Below are positions 1 to 8,166 of a DNA stretch of 33,741 nt, in pieces. This DNA comes from an uncultured Prevotella sp. (GTDB lineage Bacteria > Bacteroidota > Bacteroidia > Bacteroidales > Bacteroidaceae): contig ONBC01000018.1 of assembly GCA_900315955.1 (NCBI GenBank), positions 1 through 33,741 on the forward strand, written 5' to 3'. A program made the position numbers and the translations under genes. Each line of letters begins with the position of its first letter. The stretch's first letter is position 1. The notes below the pieces were generated by a model. That model was not told the origin of the DNA, ran no database searches, and was given only the letters and a program-made list of their open reading frames with translations.

Positions 1-183
1 CCTGCCCAACAGCGTTAGGTCGCCTGCTTAACAGCGTTAGGTCGCCTCCCTAACGCTGTTAGGCAGGCGACCTAACCGTTAAAGGTTCATTCTCCGACTT
101 TCTTTTTCGCGTTTTTCGGCCTGCGCACCCCGATTTTTCTTTCTCTTTCACGAATTTCCATTGTCCTGACTTTTTACTTTTTG
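1..183 (-). repeat. Dispersed structured repeat, copy A (cut by left edge)
   Basis: Read on the minus strand, this copy begins with a 23-nt head (183 down to 161) that is identical to 20841-20863. A purine-rich stretch that still aligns with the other copy follows, and then a tail of direct and inverted repeats. In the tail, AACAGCGTTAGGTCGCCT occurs at 8-25 and 30-47, and its complement is split over 49-60 and 65-76, so the RNA or single-stranded DNA could fold strongly. The tail does not match the tail of the second copy. The left edge of the window cuts the element. I see no coding potential. It is an unclassified intergenic repeat, and a role as terminator or mobile miniature element is only a guess. 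Confidence 0.7.
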
Positions 184-632
184 TCAAGAAAAATATTTCC
201 GCATCTCACATGCAAGGAGTTACCGGGCGAGCCTGATCTCAAGGTTTTTCTTGCATCACTGCAAGGGTTTTATTGGTTTTCGTCAGAAAAAGTATACGAC
301 TGATTAAACATGGGTGACGCATTGACGAAGTGTCGCCTTCTCGGTTGAATGACACCGGCTTTCAAGTTGAATAGACTCGTTCTCGAAATGAGTTCATAGT
401 CTCTTTGTAGTTTAACGCTTTTGGTTGACTACTTCGAGCCTTATTATTAATTCCGGTTGACCCGTGTGAAACTTATTTGTATATCTGGTTTACACCATTT
501 GATCTTAATCATGTTTTCTGTTGACAGAGTCTCTGGAGCAACAAAAAAATATTACGAAACAAGAGAGAGGGGAGCCGGAGCCCTTCCTCCTGCTCCCGTT
601 CCGGTCTTGCCTGTTAGCAGGACATGTTTATT
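184..632. other. Gene-free stretch between repeat and insertion sequence
   Basis: About 450 bases hold no reading frame that resembles a protein family. A 199-residue open frame starting at 457 runs into the insertion sequence antisense to its transposase and looks like chance. The only local structure I see is a short hairpin at 250-265 (CTTGCA, four-base loop, TGCAAG) followed by GGGTTTTATT, which could be a weak terminator. No promoter matching the Bacteroidetes consensus stands out. Confidence 0.5.
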
Positions 633-660
633 GGATCCCCCAAAAGTTACGGTCTTTTAT

Positions 661-1590
661 TCATGCTACATCATTTTTGATGTGATTTTCTCTGTAGCTC
701 ACCCATTTTTTCTTCAACTCCCCCGAACACAGTGCTGCCTCTGCCGGAGTCATCCAGTCAAGACTCATGTGCGGGCGCTCATTATTATAGAAGTCAATGG
801 CAGAAGCCACTGCAGCCCTTGCCTCTTCAATACCACGGAACTTCATGCCCATGAGCAGCTCGTTCTTTATGATCCCATTGACTCGCTCAGCCACAGCGTT
901 GTCTTTTGGATCACCACATTCGGTCATGCTTATCTTGATACCGTTTGCCTTCAGTATATCTGTATAGGCGAAACTTGCATACTGCACACCTCTGTCAGAG
1001 TGATGAATCAAGTCATACTGTTTGTTCGGATCGATTCTCTTCAAGGCCATCTTTAAAGCTTCGATGGTAAACTTTGCCTCTAATGTCTCACCGACGCACC
1101 AGCCCACAATCTCCTTTGTGTAGTAATCTGTAACGAGTGAGAGATAATAGAACTTATACTCATCTGTATCAGCATCCGCATAGATGACCATATATGTTAT
1201 ATCGCTGACACACAGTTGGTTGGAATGCACGGGAATCGGGGTCTTGATTCAAGTTCGGATAAGTAGGAAGGTTTTGATCCGAGTCTGTCGTCTTGGCTCT
1301 GCGCCTGCGCTTACGGACTTTTAGACCGTACATTTCGAGAATATCATAGAAACGGTTGTAACCCACCGCATGCTCATCACCGAAGGCCTTCTTATAAATT
1401 CGCCATAGTTTGCCTCCGCCGATTCCAGGATTCTTCTGACGTATCCTCTTGACATACTCTACCACGAAAGCTTCCCGGTAAGCTTCCGCATCTGTGTGTC
1501 ACCATGCTTGTAGAAGGCTCGTGTGCTTACACCAAGTAGTATACAAAGAGATTGAACAGGATATACTTTCTGATCTCTGTTGTGAAGCCT
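661..1590 (-). pseudogene. IS3-family transposase orfB (DDE integrase), frameshifted
   Basis: This is the catalytic transposase half of the insertion sequence. Fragments in three frames join into one protein: a start region containing VYPVQSLCILLGVS (about 1500-1600), an integrase N-terminal region with RIRQKNPGIGGGKLW (about 1250-1465), and the rve catalytic core (661-1245). The core keeps the triad: D in VSDITYM, D in HHSDRG, and E in AERVNG, with exactly 35 residues between the last two. The first frame change lies between about 1472 and 1500 and fits loss of one base or gain of two. The second is a one-base gain near 1248, where YPNL should continue as IKTPIPVHSNQL. Both are ordinary mutations and not the programmed shift, so the product should be inactive. 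A sequencing error is possible but two independent errors are less likely. Confidence 0.85.
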
Positions 1591-1595
1591 CCCGA

Positions 1596-1949
1596 CTACT
1601 TGGTACCAACCTTTTTTAAGTCGATGCCGTATGTCTCCTTGCCAAAAGCCACCATCTCCTCATAGAAGTCTGCGCGGAGCTTAGCCTGCTTCAGCTCACC
1701 GCGTAAACGGGCATTCTCTTCGAGCAACTTCTTATAGTCCTCAGGAACAACGTCCTCTTTCGTCTTCTTGTTCTTCATATCTTCTGCCAATTGTGGGTTC
1801 TCCGCCTCAAAGGTGCGAAGATAATGGGAGATAGTGCTAACCCCCGAGCCTGTTTTTTCTTTTACAGATTCCCAAGTCATTCCTTGGATACGAATTAGCT
1901 CATAAACCTCCTTTTGGAGACGGGCACGCTCCATTGAAGTTTGGAGCAA
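1596..1949 (-). CDS. IS3-family transposase orfA (helix-turn-helix)
   Basis: The 117-residue protein is the DNA-binding half of an IS3-type transposase. Residues about 10-50 form a helix-turn-helix that includes QGMTWESVKEKTGSGVSTIS. Residues about 70-110 form a leucine-rich coiled coil (KKLLEENARLRGELKQAKLR), which in this family mediates dimerization and contact with OrfB. The C-terminus LKKVGTK overlaps the slippery site used to make the OrfAB fusion. The frame is intact. OrfA alone in IS3 elements usually binds the ends and restrains transposition, so this copy could still act on related elements in the genome. That last point is inference. Confidence 0.85.
   Translation of the reverse strand: MLQTSMERARLQKEVYELIRIQGMTWESVKEKTGSGVSTISHYLRTFEAENPQLAEDMKNKKTKEDVVPEDYKKLLEENARLRGELKQAKLRADFYEEMVAFGKETYGIDLKKVGTK
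1611..1617 (-). promoter_or_regulatory. Programmed -1 ribosomal frameshift site
   Basis: On the minus strand the heptamer A_AAA_AAG lies in the orfA frame (codons TTA AAA AAG) four codons before the orfA stop. Slipping back by one opens a frame reading GWYQVVGRLHNRDQKVYPVQ, which is the expected orfB start. This is the standard IS3-family arrangement for making the fused transposase. Confidence 0.75.
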
Positions 1950-2175
1950 ACTTGTCGTCTTTTTCCTTGTTGTTGACTTTAGGTGTCAACCTTATTTAAA
2001 AAAGACATTTTCGCGTTTTTTTGACTGATTTCCCTTTCTATTTCAAAAGGATCGATTCTCAGAGAGGGTTTGAAGTAAAAAAAACACATATTTGAGAAAA
2101 AGTGTTTAGGCTCTTTGGCACTTTAATCGTTCTATATATGTAACGGCTTCAAAAGCTATAACCAAAGACTAAAAT

Positions 2176-5100
2176 ATGAGAACCAAAAAGATCCTGTTAT
2201 TGAGTTTGTTGCTCCTTTTCGTCATAGGAGTATATGGACAAAGCAAGCGAGTGACTCTGCCGGCTTCTGCCATGACGGTGGAACAACTGCTGAGAAGCAT
2301 TGAGCAACAGACAAGTTATCTGTTTGTCTATAATGCCGGAGAAATCGATTCAAAGCGGAAAGTACAGATCAAGGCACGTAAGACGCCTGTCTCAGACGTA
2401 CTGCGCCGAATCTTCCAAGCCACGGACGTGACATGGCAACAGGATGGAACCAATATCAAGCTGTTTGTTAAGCAATCGCCCACATCGACCGTTCGCCCCA
2501 AGACAATGAAAAGCAGCGATAATGGCAAACCGACGAAGAAAGTGAGCGGACATGTGCACGATGCTTCCGGTGAGCCTATCATAGGAGCCACAGTGCTTGT
2601 CAAGGGCTCTACTATGGGTACCGTGACGGATGTGAATGGTAATTTTTCTCTTAATGCACCTCAAGGTGCAACGATCCAAATCAGTTATATAGGTTTTCAG
2701 AACATGGCTGTTCCTACAGCACACAAGTCCGGCACAATCGACGTTGAAATGACGGAGAACGTGAAGACTATGAATGATGTGATCGTTATCGGCTATGGAA
2801 CAGCGCGCAAGCGAGATGTGAGCACAGCGGTGTCCACAGTGTCGGTTGCCGACTTGGACACCCGCCCGGTGACAGAAGCCGGCGGGTTTATCCAGGGAAA
2901 GGTGGCCGGTGTGGCTGTACAGCAGACCAGCGGTGCACCAGATGGCACGATGACAGTACGCGTGCGTGGTGCCTCGTCTATCTCTTCGAGCAATGACCCT
3001 TTGTATGTTGTTGACGGTGTGCCGGTGGGTGAAGGCGGCTATGCCATCTCCTATCTGTCGCCGGGTGACATCGAGTCGATGCAGATTCTTAAAGATGCCT
3101 CTTCTGCTGCGATCTATGGTTCGCGTGCCGCCAATGGTGTGGTGCTGATCACAACGAAGCAGGGAAAGAAAGGGAGCAAGCCACAGGTGAGCCTCCGTAC
3201 CTACTGGAGCTTCAACAATGTCAAGAGAACCTATAAGGTCTTGAATCACGAACAGTACAAGGAACTGCTCATGGATGAGGGCAACCAGGCCATGGTGGAG
3301 AGCATGCCTTTTGAACTTACAGACAATACAGATTGGTTTGATGAGACTTACAGAACGGGACTGCAGCAGAACTATGAAGTGTCATTGCAGAACGCAACTC
3401 AGAATACCCGCTATTATGTGAGTGCTGCCTATCTGAATAATAAAGGTGTCATTTATACAACCTACAATCGTAGGTACAATGTCAGAGCCAATATTCAGAA
3501 TGATCTGTTTTCCTGGCTCTCGCTTGATGTAAACATGGCCTATACAAATGATAAATCAAACAATGTGAATACGGGTCTGGGTGCCAATCGAGGAGATGTC
3601 GTGCTTACAGCTTTGTGTACCCCGACTTATGCTACGATCTGGGATCCGACAACTCCTACCCAGTACTTCTCGAGTTTTTATGGCCTAAGCGGTCTCTCCA
3701 CGCCTTTTGAAAACTATATGCGAACAGCCAACAACTATGTAGCCTATGACCGTCTCATAGCTACTGGCTCTGCTACTTTGAAATTTAGCAAGGCTTTAAA
3801 TTTCAAGTCCTCAGTGACGATGGACAGACGGTGGACTCATACCAGCCAGTTTCTCGATCCTTTGCTGACAATCTATGGTCGACAAGAGCATGGCCGTGCT
3901 TATGAGGGTCGTGCCGACGACAAGCGTATGGTCTTCGATAATATCTTAACCTACCATAATGTCTGGGGACGGCACAATCTTGAGGTGATGGGCGGTACTT
4001 CTGCAACTCAATCCAACTATCAGGGCTTGCACGCAGGAACGACCTATCTCATGACAGATTATATTGATCCGGAGATGGGACTTGCTGCTGGTAACCGCCC
4101 TTACACATATGGTAACGACTGGACACAATGGACGATAATGTCTTACTTAGGCCGTCTTTCCTACAATTGGAGCAGCCGTTATTATCTGACGGTCAACTTC
4201 CGTGCAGATGGTTCCAGTAAACTTGCTCCCGGCCATAAGTGGGGTTTCTTCCCATCAGTTTCGGCAGCATGGAGAATAAGTGACGAGTCTTGGTTGAAGA
4301 ATGTGAAATGGTTGTCGGATCTGAAGTTCAGGCTCGGATGGGGTCAGCTTGGTAATCAGGCAGGACTGAGTGATTATGCTTGGGTGCAAAGATATAACCT
4401 TAACTATTATGATTATACGCGTACTGAATATGCTACAGCTGTGCCTACTCTGGGGAACATGTCGGTTATGGGAAACAAAGATCTCACCTGGGAGACGACT
4501 TCTCAATTGAATGCCGGCATCGACTTGTCACTCTTCAATAGTCGGCTCAACGTGACCTTCGATGGTTACTATAAGTATACCACTAATTTGCTGATCAATG
4601 TTCCCCTGCCTTCTACTGCTAAGGTCAGTTCTCTCTACAGGAATGAAGGCGAGATGTCTAACTGGGGACTGGAGTTGGCTGTCCAGTCTGTGAACATCGA
4701 TCATAAAGATTTCCATTGGTCTACAGATTTTAATATCTCCATGAACCGGAACAAGCTGAAGAAGCTATCGTTACAGAAGGTTTATTATTTTGCTGCTACA
4801 TCGGATGAGAGTGGTAAAGAATATGTAGTGAGGATGGCAGAGGGTAAGCCTTTGTCGTGCTTTTATGGCTATGTATCGAAAGGTGTAGATCCTCAGACAG
4901 GCAATATCGTGTATGCTGACCTGGACGGCAACGGGAAGATCAATGCAAATGATAAAACATATATAGGAGATGCCAATCCCGATTTCCAGTTCGGACTGAC
5001 CAATACGATAAAATGGCGCGACTTGAGTCTGAGCTTCCTTATCACAGGATCGGTAGGTAACGATATCTACAATGCCTCGAAAGTAGAGCTGGTGGGTATG

Positions 5101-5466
5101 AACAATGGTTACAACCAGATCAAGGAGACGCTGAAGAGATGGCGTCAGCCCGGCGATATAACGGATATGCCCAAGGCTGGAGGCAGTGATAACCTGAAGG
5201 TTTCAAGCCGCTGGGTCGAAGATGGAAGCTATCTCAAAGTAAAGAATATTACGCTCTCGTACGATATTAAATCCTCTTGGCTAAAGCATTTTTACGTGAA
5301 CAGAATCACCCCTTATATCACGTTGAACAACTGGATTACCTTGACACATTATTCGGGCTACGATCCGGAGGTGAGTCAGTACAGCAGCGCCACAGAGATG
5401 GGTATCGACTGGGGAACATACCCTAATACGCGGAGTGTGGTCTTCGGTTGCAACATAGATATCTAA
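2176..5466 (+). CDS. SusC/RagA-family TonB-dependent outer-membrane transporter with STN domain
   Basis: The protein imports oligosaccharides across the outer membrane using TonB energy, with the next gene's SusD as its lid. The 1096 residues start with a signal peptide (1-22, ending VYGQ). An STN domain (about 24-98) follows, then a carboxypeptidase-regulatory-like beta domain (about 121-192), a plug that begins with the DVIVIGYGTARKRD signature (about 201-310), and a 22-strand type barrel to the C-terminus. The STN domain is the part that in FecA-like receptors contacts an anti-sigma factor; no FecR or ECF sigma gene is in the window. It is the first gene of the PUL, with susD 22 bases downstream. 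The upstream 184 bases contain no good TTTG/TAnnTTTG promoter, so an ECF-type promoter is possible but unproven. The call is firm; the substrate is unknown. Confidence 0.96.
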   Translation: MRTKKILLLSLLLLFVIGVYGQSKRVTLPASAMTVEQLLRSIEQQTSYLFVYNAGEIDSKRKVQIKARKTPVSDVLRRIFQATDVTWQQDGTNIKLFVKQSPTSTVRPKTMKSSDNGKPTKKVSGHVHDASGEPIIGATVLVKGSTMGTVTDVNGNFSLNAPQGATIQISYIGFQNMAVPTAHKSGTIDVEMTENVKTMNDVIVIGYGTARKRDVSTAVSTVSVADLDTRPVTEAGGFIQGKVAGVAVQQTSGAPDGTMTVRVRGASSISSSNDPLYVVDGVPVGEGGYAISYLSPGDIESMQILKDASSAAIYGSRAANGVVLITTKQGKKGSKPQVSLRTYWSFNNVKRTYKVLNHEQYKELLMDEGNQAMVESMPFELTDNTDWFDETYRTGLQQNYEVSLQNATQNTRYYVSAAYLNNKGVIYTTYNRRYNVRANIQNDLFSWLSLDVNMAYTNDKSNNVNTGLGANRGDVVLTALCTPTYATIWDPTTPTQYFSSFYGLSGLSTPFENYMRTANNYVAYDRLIATGSATLKFSKALNFKSSVTMDRRWTHTSQFLDPLLTIYGRQEHGRAYEGRADDKRMVFDNILTYHNVWGRHNLEVMGGTSATQSNYQGLHAGTTYLMTDYIDPEMGLAAGNRPYTYGNDWTQWTIMSYLGRLSYNWSSRYYLTVNFRADGSSKLAPGHKWGFFPSVSAAWRISDESWLKNVKWLSDLKFRLGWGQLGNQAGLSDYAWVQRYNLNYYDYTRTEYATAVPTLGNMSVMGNKDLTWETTSQLNAGIDLSLFNSRLNVTFDGYYKYTTNLLINVPLPSTAKVSSLYRNEGEMSNWGLELAVQSVNIDHKDFHWSTDFNISMNRNKLKKLSLQKVYYFAATSDESGKEYVVRMAEGKPLSCFYGYVSKGVDPQTGNIVYADLDGNGKINANDKTYIGDANPDFQFGLTNTIKWRDLSLSFLITGSVGNDIYNASKVELVGMNNGYNQIKETLKRWRQPGDITDMPKAGGSDNLKVSSRWVEDGSYLKVKNITLSYDIKSSWLKHFYVNRITPYITLNNWITLTHYSGYDPEVSQYSSATEMGIDWGTYPNTRSVVFGCNIDI

Positions 5467-5488
5467 TAATGACTAAATTCGAAAGAGT

Positions 5489-7000
5489 ATGAAAATATTG
5501 AATTTTACGGTTTGCCTGTCTCTGGTACTTCTCTTGGCCTCATGCGAAATAGATCTGATGCCAAAGACATCCTTCTATGACAAGGATATCTCAGCCGACA
5601 GCACTCAGACTACTTACTCGACGCGTGCTGATATGGAAGGCCTTCGAAACAGTCTATACGGAGATGATGATCTTGGCAAGGTAAGCTTTGTAGCTTCACT
5701 TTATTATTGGGTCATGTCGGATGTGAGGGCTGATAACGCATACAACGGTACGGCTCATGCCAAATTGCGCGATATAGAGAGCAACAATATCTCGGCAGCA
5801 AATGAAGACGTTGCCGTAACTTGGACGCGCTATTTCCAACAAGTTACCAATGCAAATAATATTATCTGTAATATCGATTCAGTCTTTAACCATGACTCTT
5901 CCTGGACTGATGAGAATGAGAAGAACCAATGGAAGGCGGAGGCACTGATTTATCGGGCTTGGCTATGGTCGCGTCTAACTGAGTTGTGGGGTGCTGTTCC
6001 TATGTCAACACAAATACCGCCGGCTATCTCAGCGGATAATATTGAGAAAGTGTATGATTTATACTATCCCAAAGCCACGCCGGTGGAGGACATCTACAAG
6101 CAGATCATCAGTGATCTTGATTTTGCATGCCGGTGGGCACCCGATACTGATCCAAAGAACAAAGGAGAGTTTTCTAAGGCTTTTGCTCATGGCTTACTTG
6201 CACGCTTGTATGCCCGTAACAGCTCTATCAGAGACTGGAAGAAAGTGGACGAAGAGTGTTCTCAGGTTGAAGCTTGCGGATACATGCTTTCACCTAATTA
6301 TGATGACTTATGGGGTTATGATCCTAATGGTGACGCCTATCGGAACAATCCCGAGACGATTTTTGAGCTACAGACGAACAAGAGCCATGGGGACCGCATA
6401 GCTTATATGCTCTATTACAATCAATATAGCAACAAAGACAACTTCACATGGGAGAAGTATCTCACACCTTCGCGAGATTTGATCTCTGCCTTTGAGAAAG
6501 AAGGTGATAAGGAGCGCGAGGCTTCAACCATCAAATGGGATGCCTGTGGATGGTCAAGATATTATCCGTCGTCGCGTTATGCTTTCGACTGGAAGGTACG
6601 TACGAATGCGAGCAGCATTATCTATATGAGACTTGCAGAGATCTATCTGCTTCATGCAGAGGCGCTTGCTGCAGAGGGAGATCTTGCCGGGGCTACGGAA
6701 TATGTCAATAAGGTAAGGAGGCGTGTACATCTTAAAGAAATTGTAGTACCGTCAGATTATAATTCCATGGTCGACCTGATCCTTCACGAGCGCCGCCTGG
6801 AGCTGGCTTTCGAGGGATTCCGCTTCTTCGACCTTGCCCGATATGGACTTGACAAGTTGAAATCGACCTGTGACGACATGCAGTCGAAAGACGCTTATTG
6901 GCAGACACGTCGCCCTTATACCGAGGACGACTTGGTCTTGCCGATACCACAGACAGAACTGGATAAGAATCCTAACCTGAAACAAAATGAAGGATATTAA
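5489..7000 (+). CDS. SusD/RagB-family surface glycan-binding lipoprotein
   Basis: This protein binds glycan at the cell surface and caps the SusC pore. The 503-residue product has a lipoprotein signal with lipobox LLASC (Cys19) followed by an acidic stretch typical of surface-exposed Bacteroidetes lipoproteins. The helical TPR-type fold is suggested by AEALIYRAWLWSRLTELWG and by the repeated Leu/Ala helices. The characteristic SusD C-terminal motif HERRLELAFEGFRFFDLARYG lies at about 433-453. The gene follows susC by 22 bases and its stop overlaps the start of the next gene, so the three are surely cotranscribed. It shows no truncation. Confidence 0.96.
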   Translation: MKILNFTVCLSLVLLLASCEIDLMPKTSFYDKDISADSTQTTYSTRADMEGLRNSLYGDDDLGKVSFVASLYYWVMSDVRADNAYNGTAHAKLRDIESNNISAANEDVAVTWTRYFQQVTNANNIICNIDSVFNHDSSWTDENEKNQWKAEALIYRAWLWSRLTELWGAVPMSTQIPPAISADNIEKVYDLYYPKATPVEDIYKQIISDLDFACRWAPDTDPKNKGEFSKAFAHGLLARLYARNSSIRDWKKVDEECSQVEACGYMLSPNYDDLWGYDPNGDAYRNNPETIFELQTNKSHGDRIAYMLYYNQYSNKDNFTWEKYLTPSRDLISAFEKEGDKEREASTIKWDACGWSRYYPSSRYAFDWKVRTNASSIIYMRLAEIYLLHAEALAAEGDLAGATEYVNKVRRRVHLKEIVVPSDYNSMVDLILHERRLELAFEGFRFFDLARYGLDKLKSTCDDMQSKDAYWQTRRPYTEDDLVLPIPQTELDKNPNLKQNEGY

Positions 7001-8153
7001 GATGGATAAAATAAAGAGAACATCAGACCACATCCGGTTTCTGATTATGGGAGTCATCATGGCATTTCCCTCTCTCCAGCTGCTTCATGCTCAAGGCACG
7101 CAGTGGACACTGGAGAGAGCAAAGGCATGGTATGATAAGCAGCCGTGGATTGTAGGTGTCGACTATGTTCCATCAACGGCTGTCAATCAGATAGACACGT
7201 GGCAGGCATTGACATTTGATCTGCCTACTATCGACAGGGAGATGGGTTGGGCTCATGATCTGGGTTTCAATACCGTCAGGGTCTTTCTGTCACGCCTTGT
7301 ATACAATTCCGATCAGCAAGGATTCAAGAAGAGACTGGACCAATTCCTATCCGTTTGCAGTAAGCATGGCATCAGAGTGATAATAACATTCTGGACCAAT
7401 GGGGGCAAGTGCAAGCATCCGCAGTTAGGCACTCAGCCTACTGCAGTTCAGGGTATTCACAATCCGGAGTGGTGCATGGTGCCTGGAACTGAATATGTGA
7501 ACGATTCGTCGAAATGGCCGGAACTGAAGCATATGGTGCAGGATATTATTCGTACCTTCAGAAACGACCGGCGCGTGCTGATGTGGGACTTATATAATGA
7601 GCCGGAGAATCATCAACGTGGCATCATCTCATCGGTTCCTTTGCTCCGGGCTACGTTCAAATGGGCACGGCAAGTTGATCCGTCGCAGCCGCTTACGGCT
7701 CCTCTCTGGTCGTGGGTGGGCAATACGATTACCTCGCTGCCTGAGGTGACGTTCGCTTTAGAGAATAGCGACATCATTACATTCCATGCTTATGATACGC
7801 CTGAGAGTTTAGAGCGCTACGTCCGGCAGTTGCTGCCTTATGGACGACCGATGGTGTGTACGGAGTTTCTTGCCAGAACGATGAACAGTACGTTCCAGGG
7901 TTCATACCCGGTTTTTAAAAAATACAAGGTCGGAGCAGTCAGCTTTGGACTTGTCGCAGGTAAATGTGGATTTTATTATGTCTGGAACCAGCATGATAAG
8001 GACGGCAACGATATTCCTTGGAAGGAGCAGCCTAAGGTCTGGTTTCACGACATATTGCATGCGGATGGAAAGCCTTATGATGCTCAAGAGGTGGAATTTA
8101 TCAAGGAGCAGACGGGCGCAACAAAATCTAAAACAAATAACAATCAAAACTAA
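6987..8153 (+). CDS. Clan GH-A glycoside hydrolase (GH5-like, cellulase-type fold)
   Basis: This is a secreted (beta/alpha)8-barrel glycosidase of 388 residues. The catalytic acid/base motif is DLYNEPEN (Asn204, Glu205), the substrate-contact motif is FHAYD (His267, Tyr269), and the nucleophile lies in MVCTEFLAR (Glu293). All key residues are present, so it should be active. A hydrophobic signal ends near LLHA/Q (35/36) with no lipobox cysteine, so the protein is periplasmic or secreted. The start at 6987 overlaps the susD stop; ATG at 7002 is an equally good start and gives the same mature protein. Relatives in Bacteroidetes PULs are often labelled xylanase or cellulase without proof. The bond it cuts is not known from sequence. 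Confidence 0.88.
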   Translation: MKDIKMDKIKRTSDHIRFLIMGVIMAFPSLQLLHAQGTQWTLERAKAWYDKQPWIVGVDYVPSTAVNQIDTWQALTFDLPTIDREMGWAHDLGFNTVRVFLSRLVYNSDQQGFKKRLDQFLSVCSKHGIRVIITFWTNGGKCKHPQLGTQPTAVQGIHNPEWCMVPGTEYVNDSSKWPELKHMVQDIIRTFRNDRRVLMWDLYNEPENHQRGIISSVPLLRATFKWARQVDPSQPLTAPLWSWVGNTITSLPEVTFALENSDIITFHAYDTPESLERYVRQLLPYGRPMVCTEFLARTMNSTFQGSYPVFKKYKVGAVSFGLVAGKCGFYYVWNQHDKDGNDIPWKEQPKVWFHDILHADGKPYDAQEVEFIKEQTGATKSKTNNNQN

Positions 8154-8166
8154 GAATTGATACTTT

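Larger units (their letters stand above)
633..1991 (-). mobile_element. IS3-family insertion sequence, degraded
   Basis: The two-gene layout (helix-turn-helix orfA, then DDE integrase orfB, with a -1 slippery site at their junction) identifies the IS3 family. Ends were placed from the pentamer TTATT at 628-632 and 1992-1996, a candidate target duplication, which gives an element of about 1.36 kb. The termini are only roughly inverted: GGATCCCCCAAAAGTTAC on the left against GGTTGACACCTAAAGTCAAC read inward from the right. The boundaries are therefore tentative, while the family call is firm. The element lies just upstream of the susC gene and points away from it. OrfB is disrupted, so the copy is unlikely to transpose by itself. 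Confidence 0.8.

Noticed and set aside
457-1056. 199-codon plus-strand open frame at the left side
   Set aside because: It overlaps the IS transposase in antisense, has no recognisable domain, and its composition follows the complementary gene.
2392-3249. 285-codon minus-strand frame within the susC gene
   Set aside because: It is fully antisense to a clear SusC with signature motifs and has a His/Arg-rich shadow composition.
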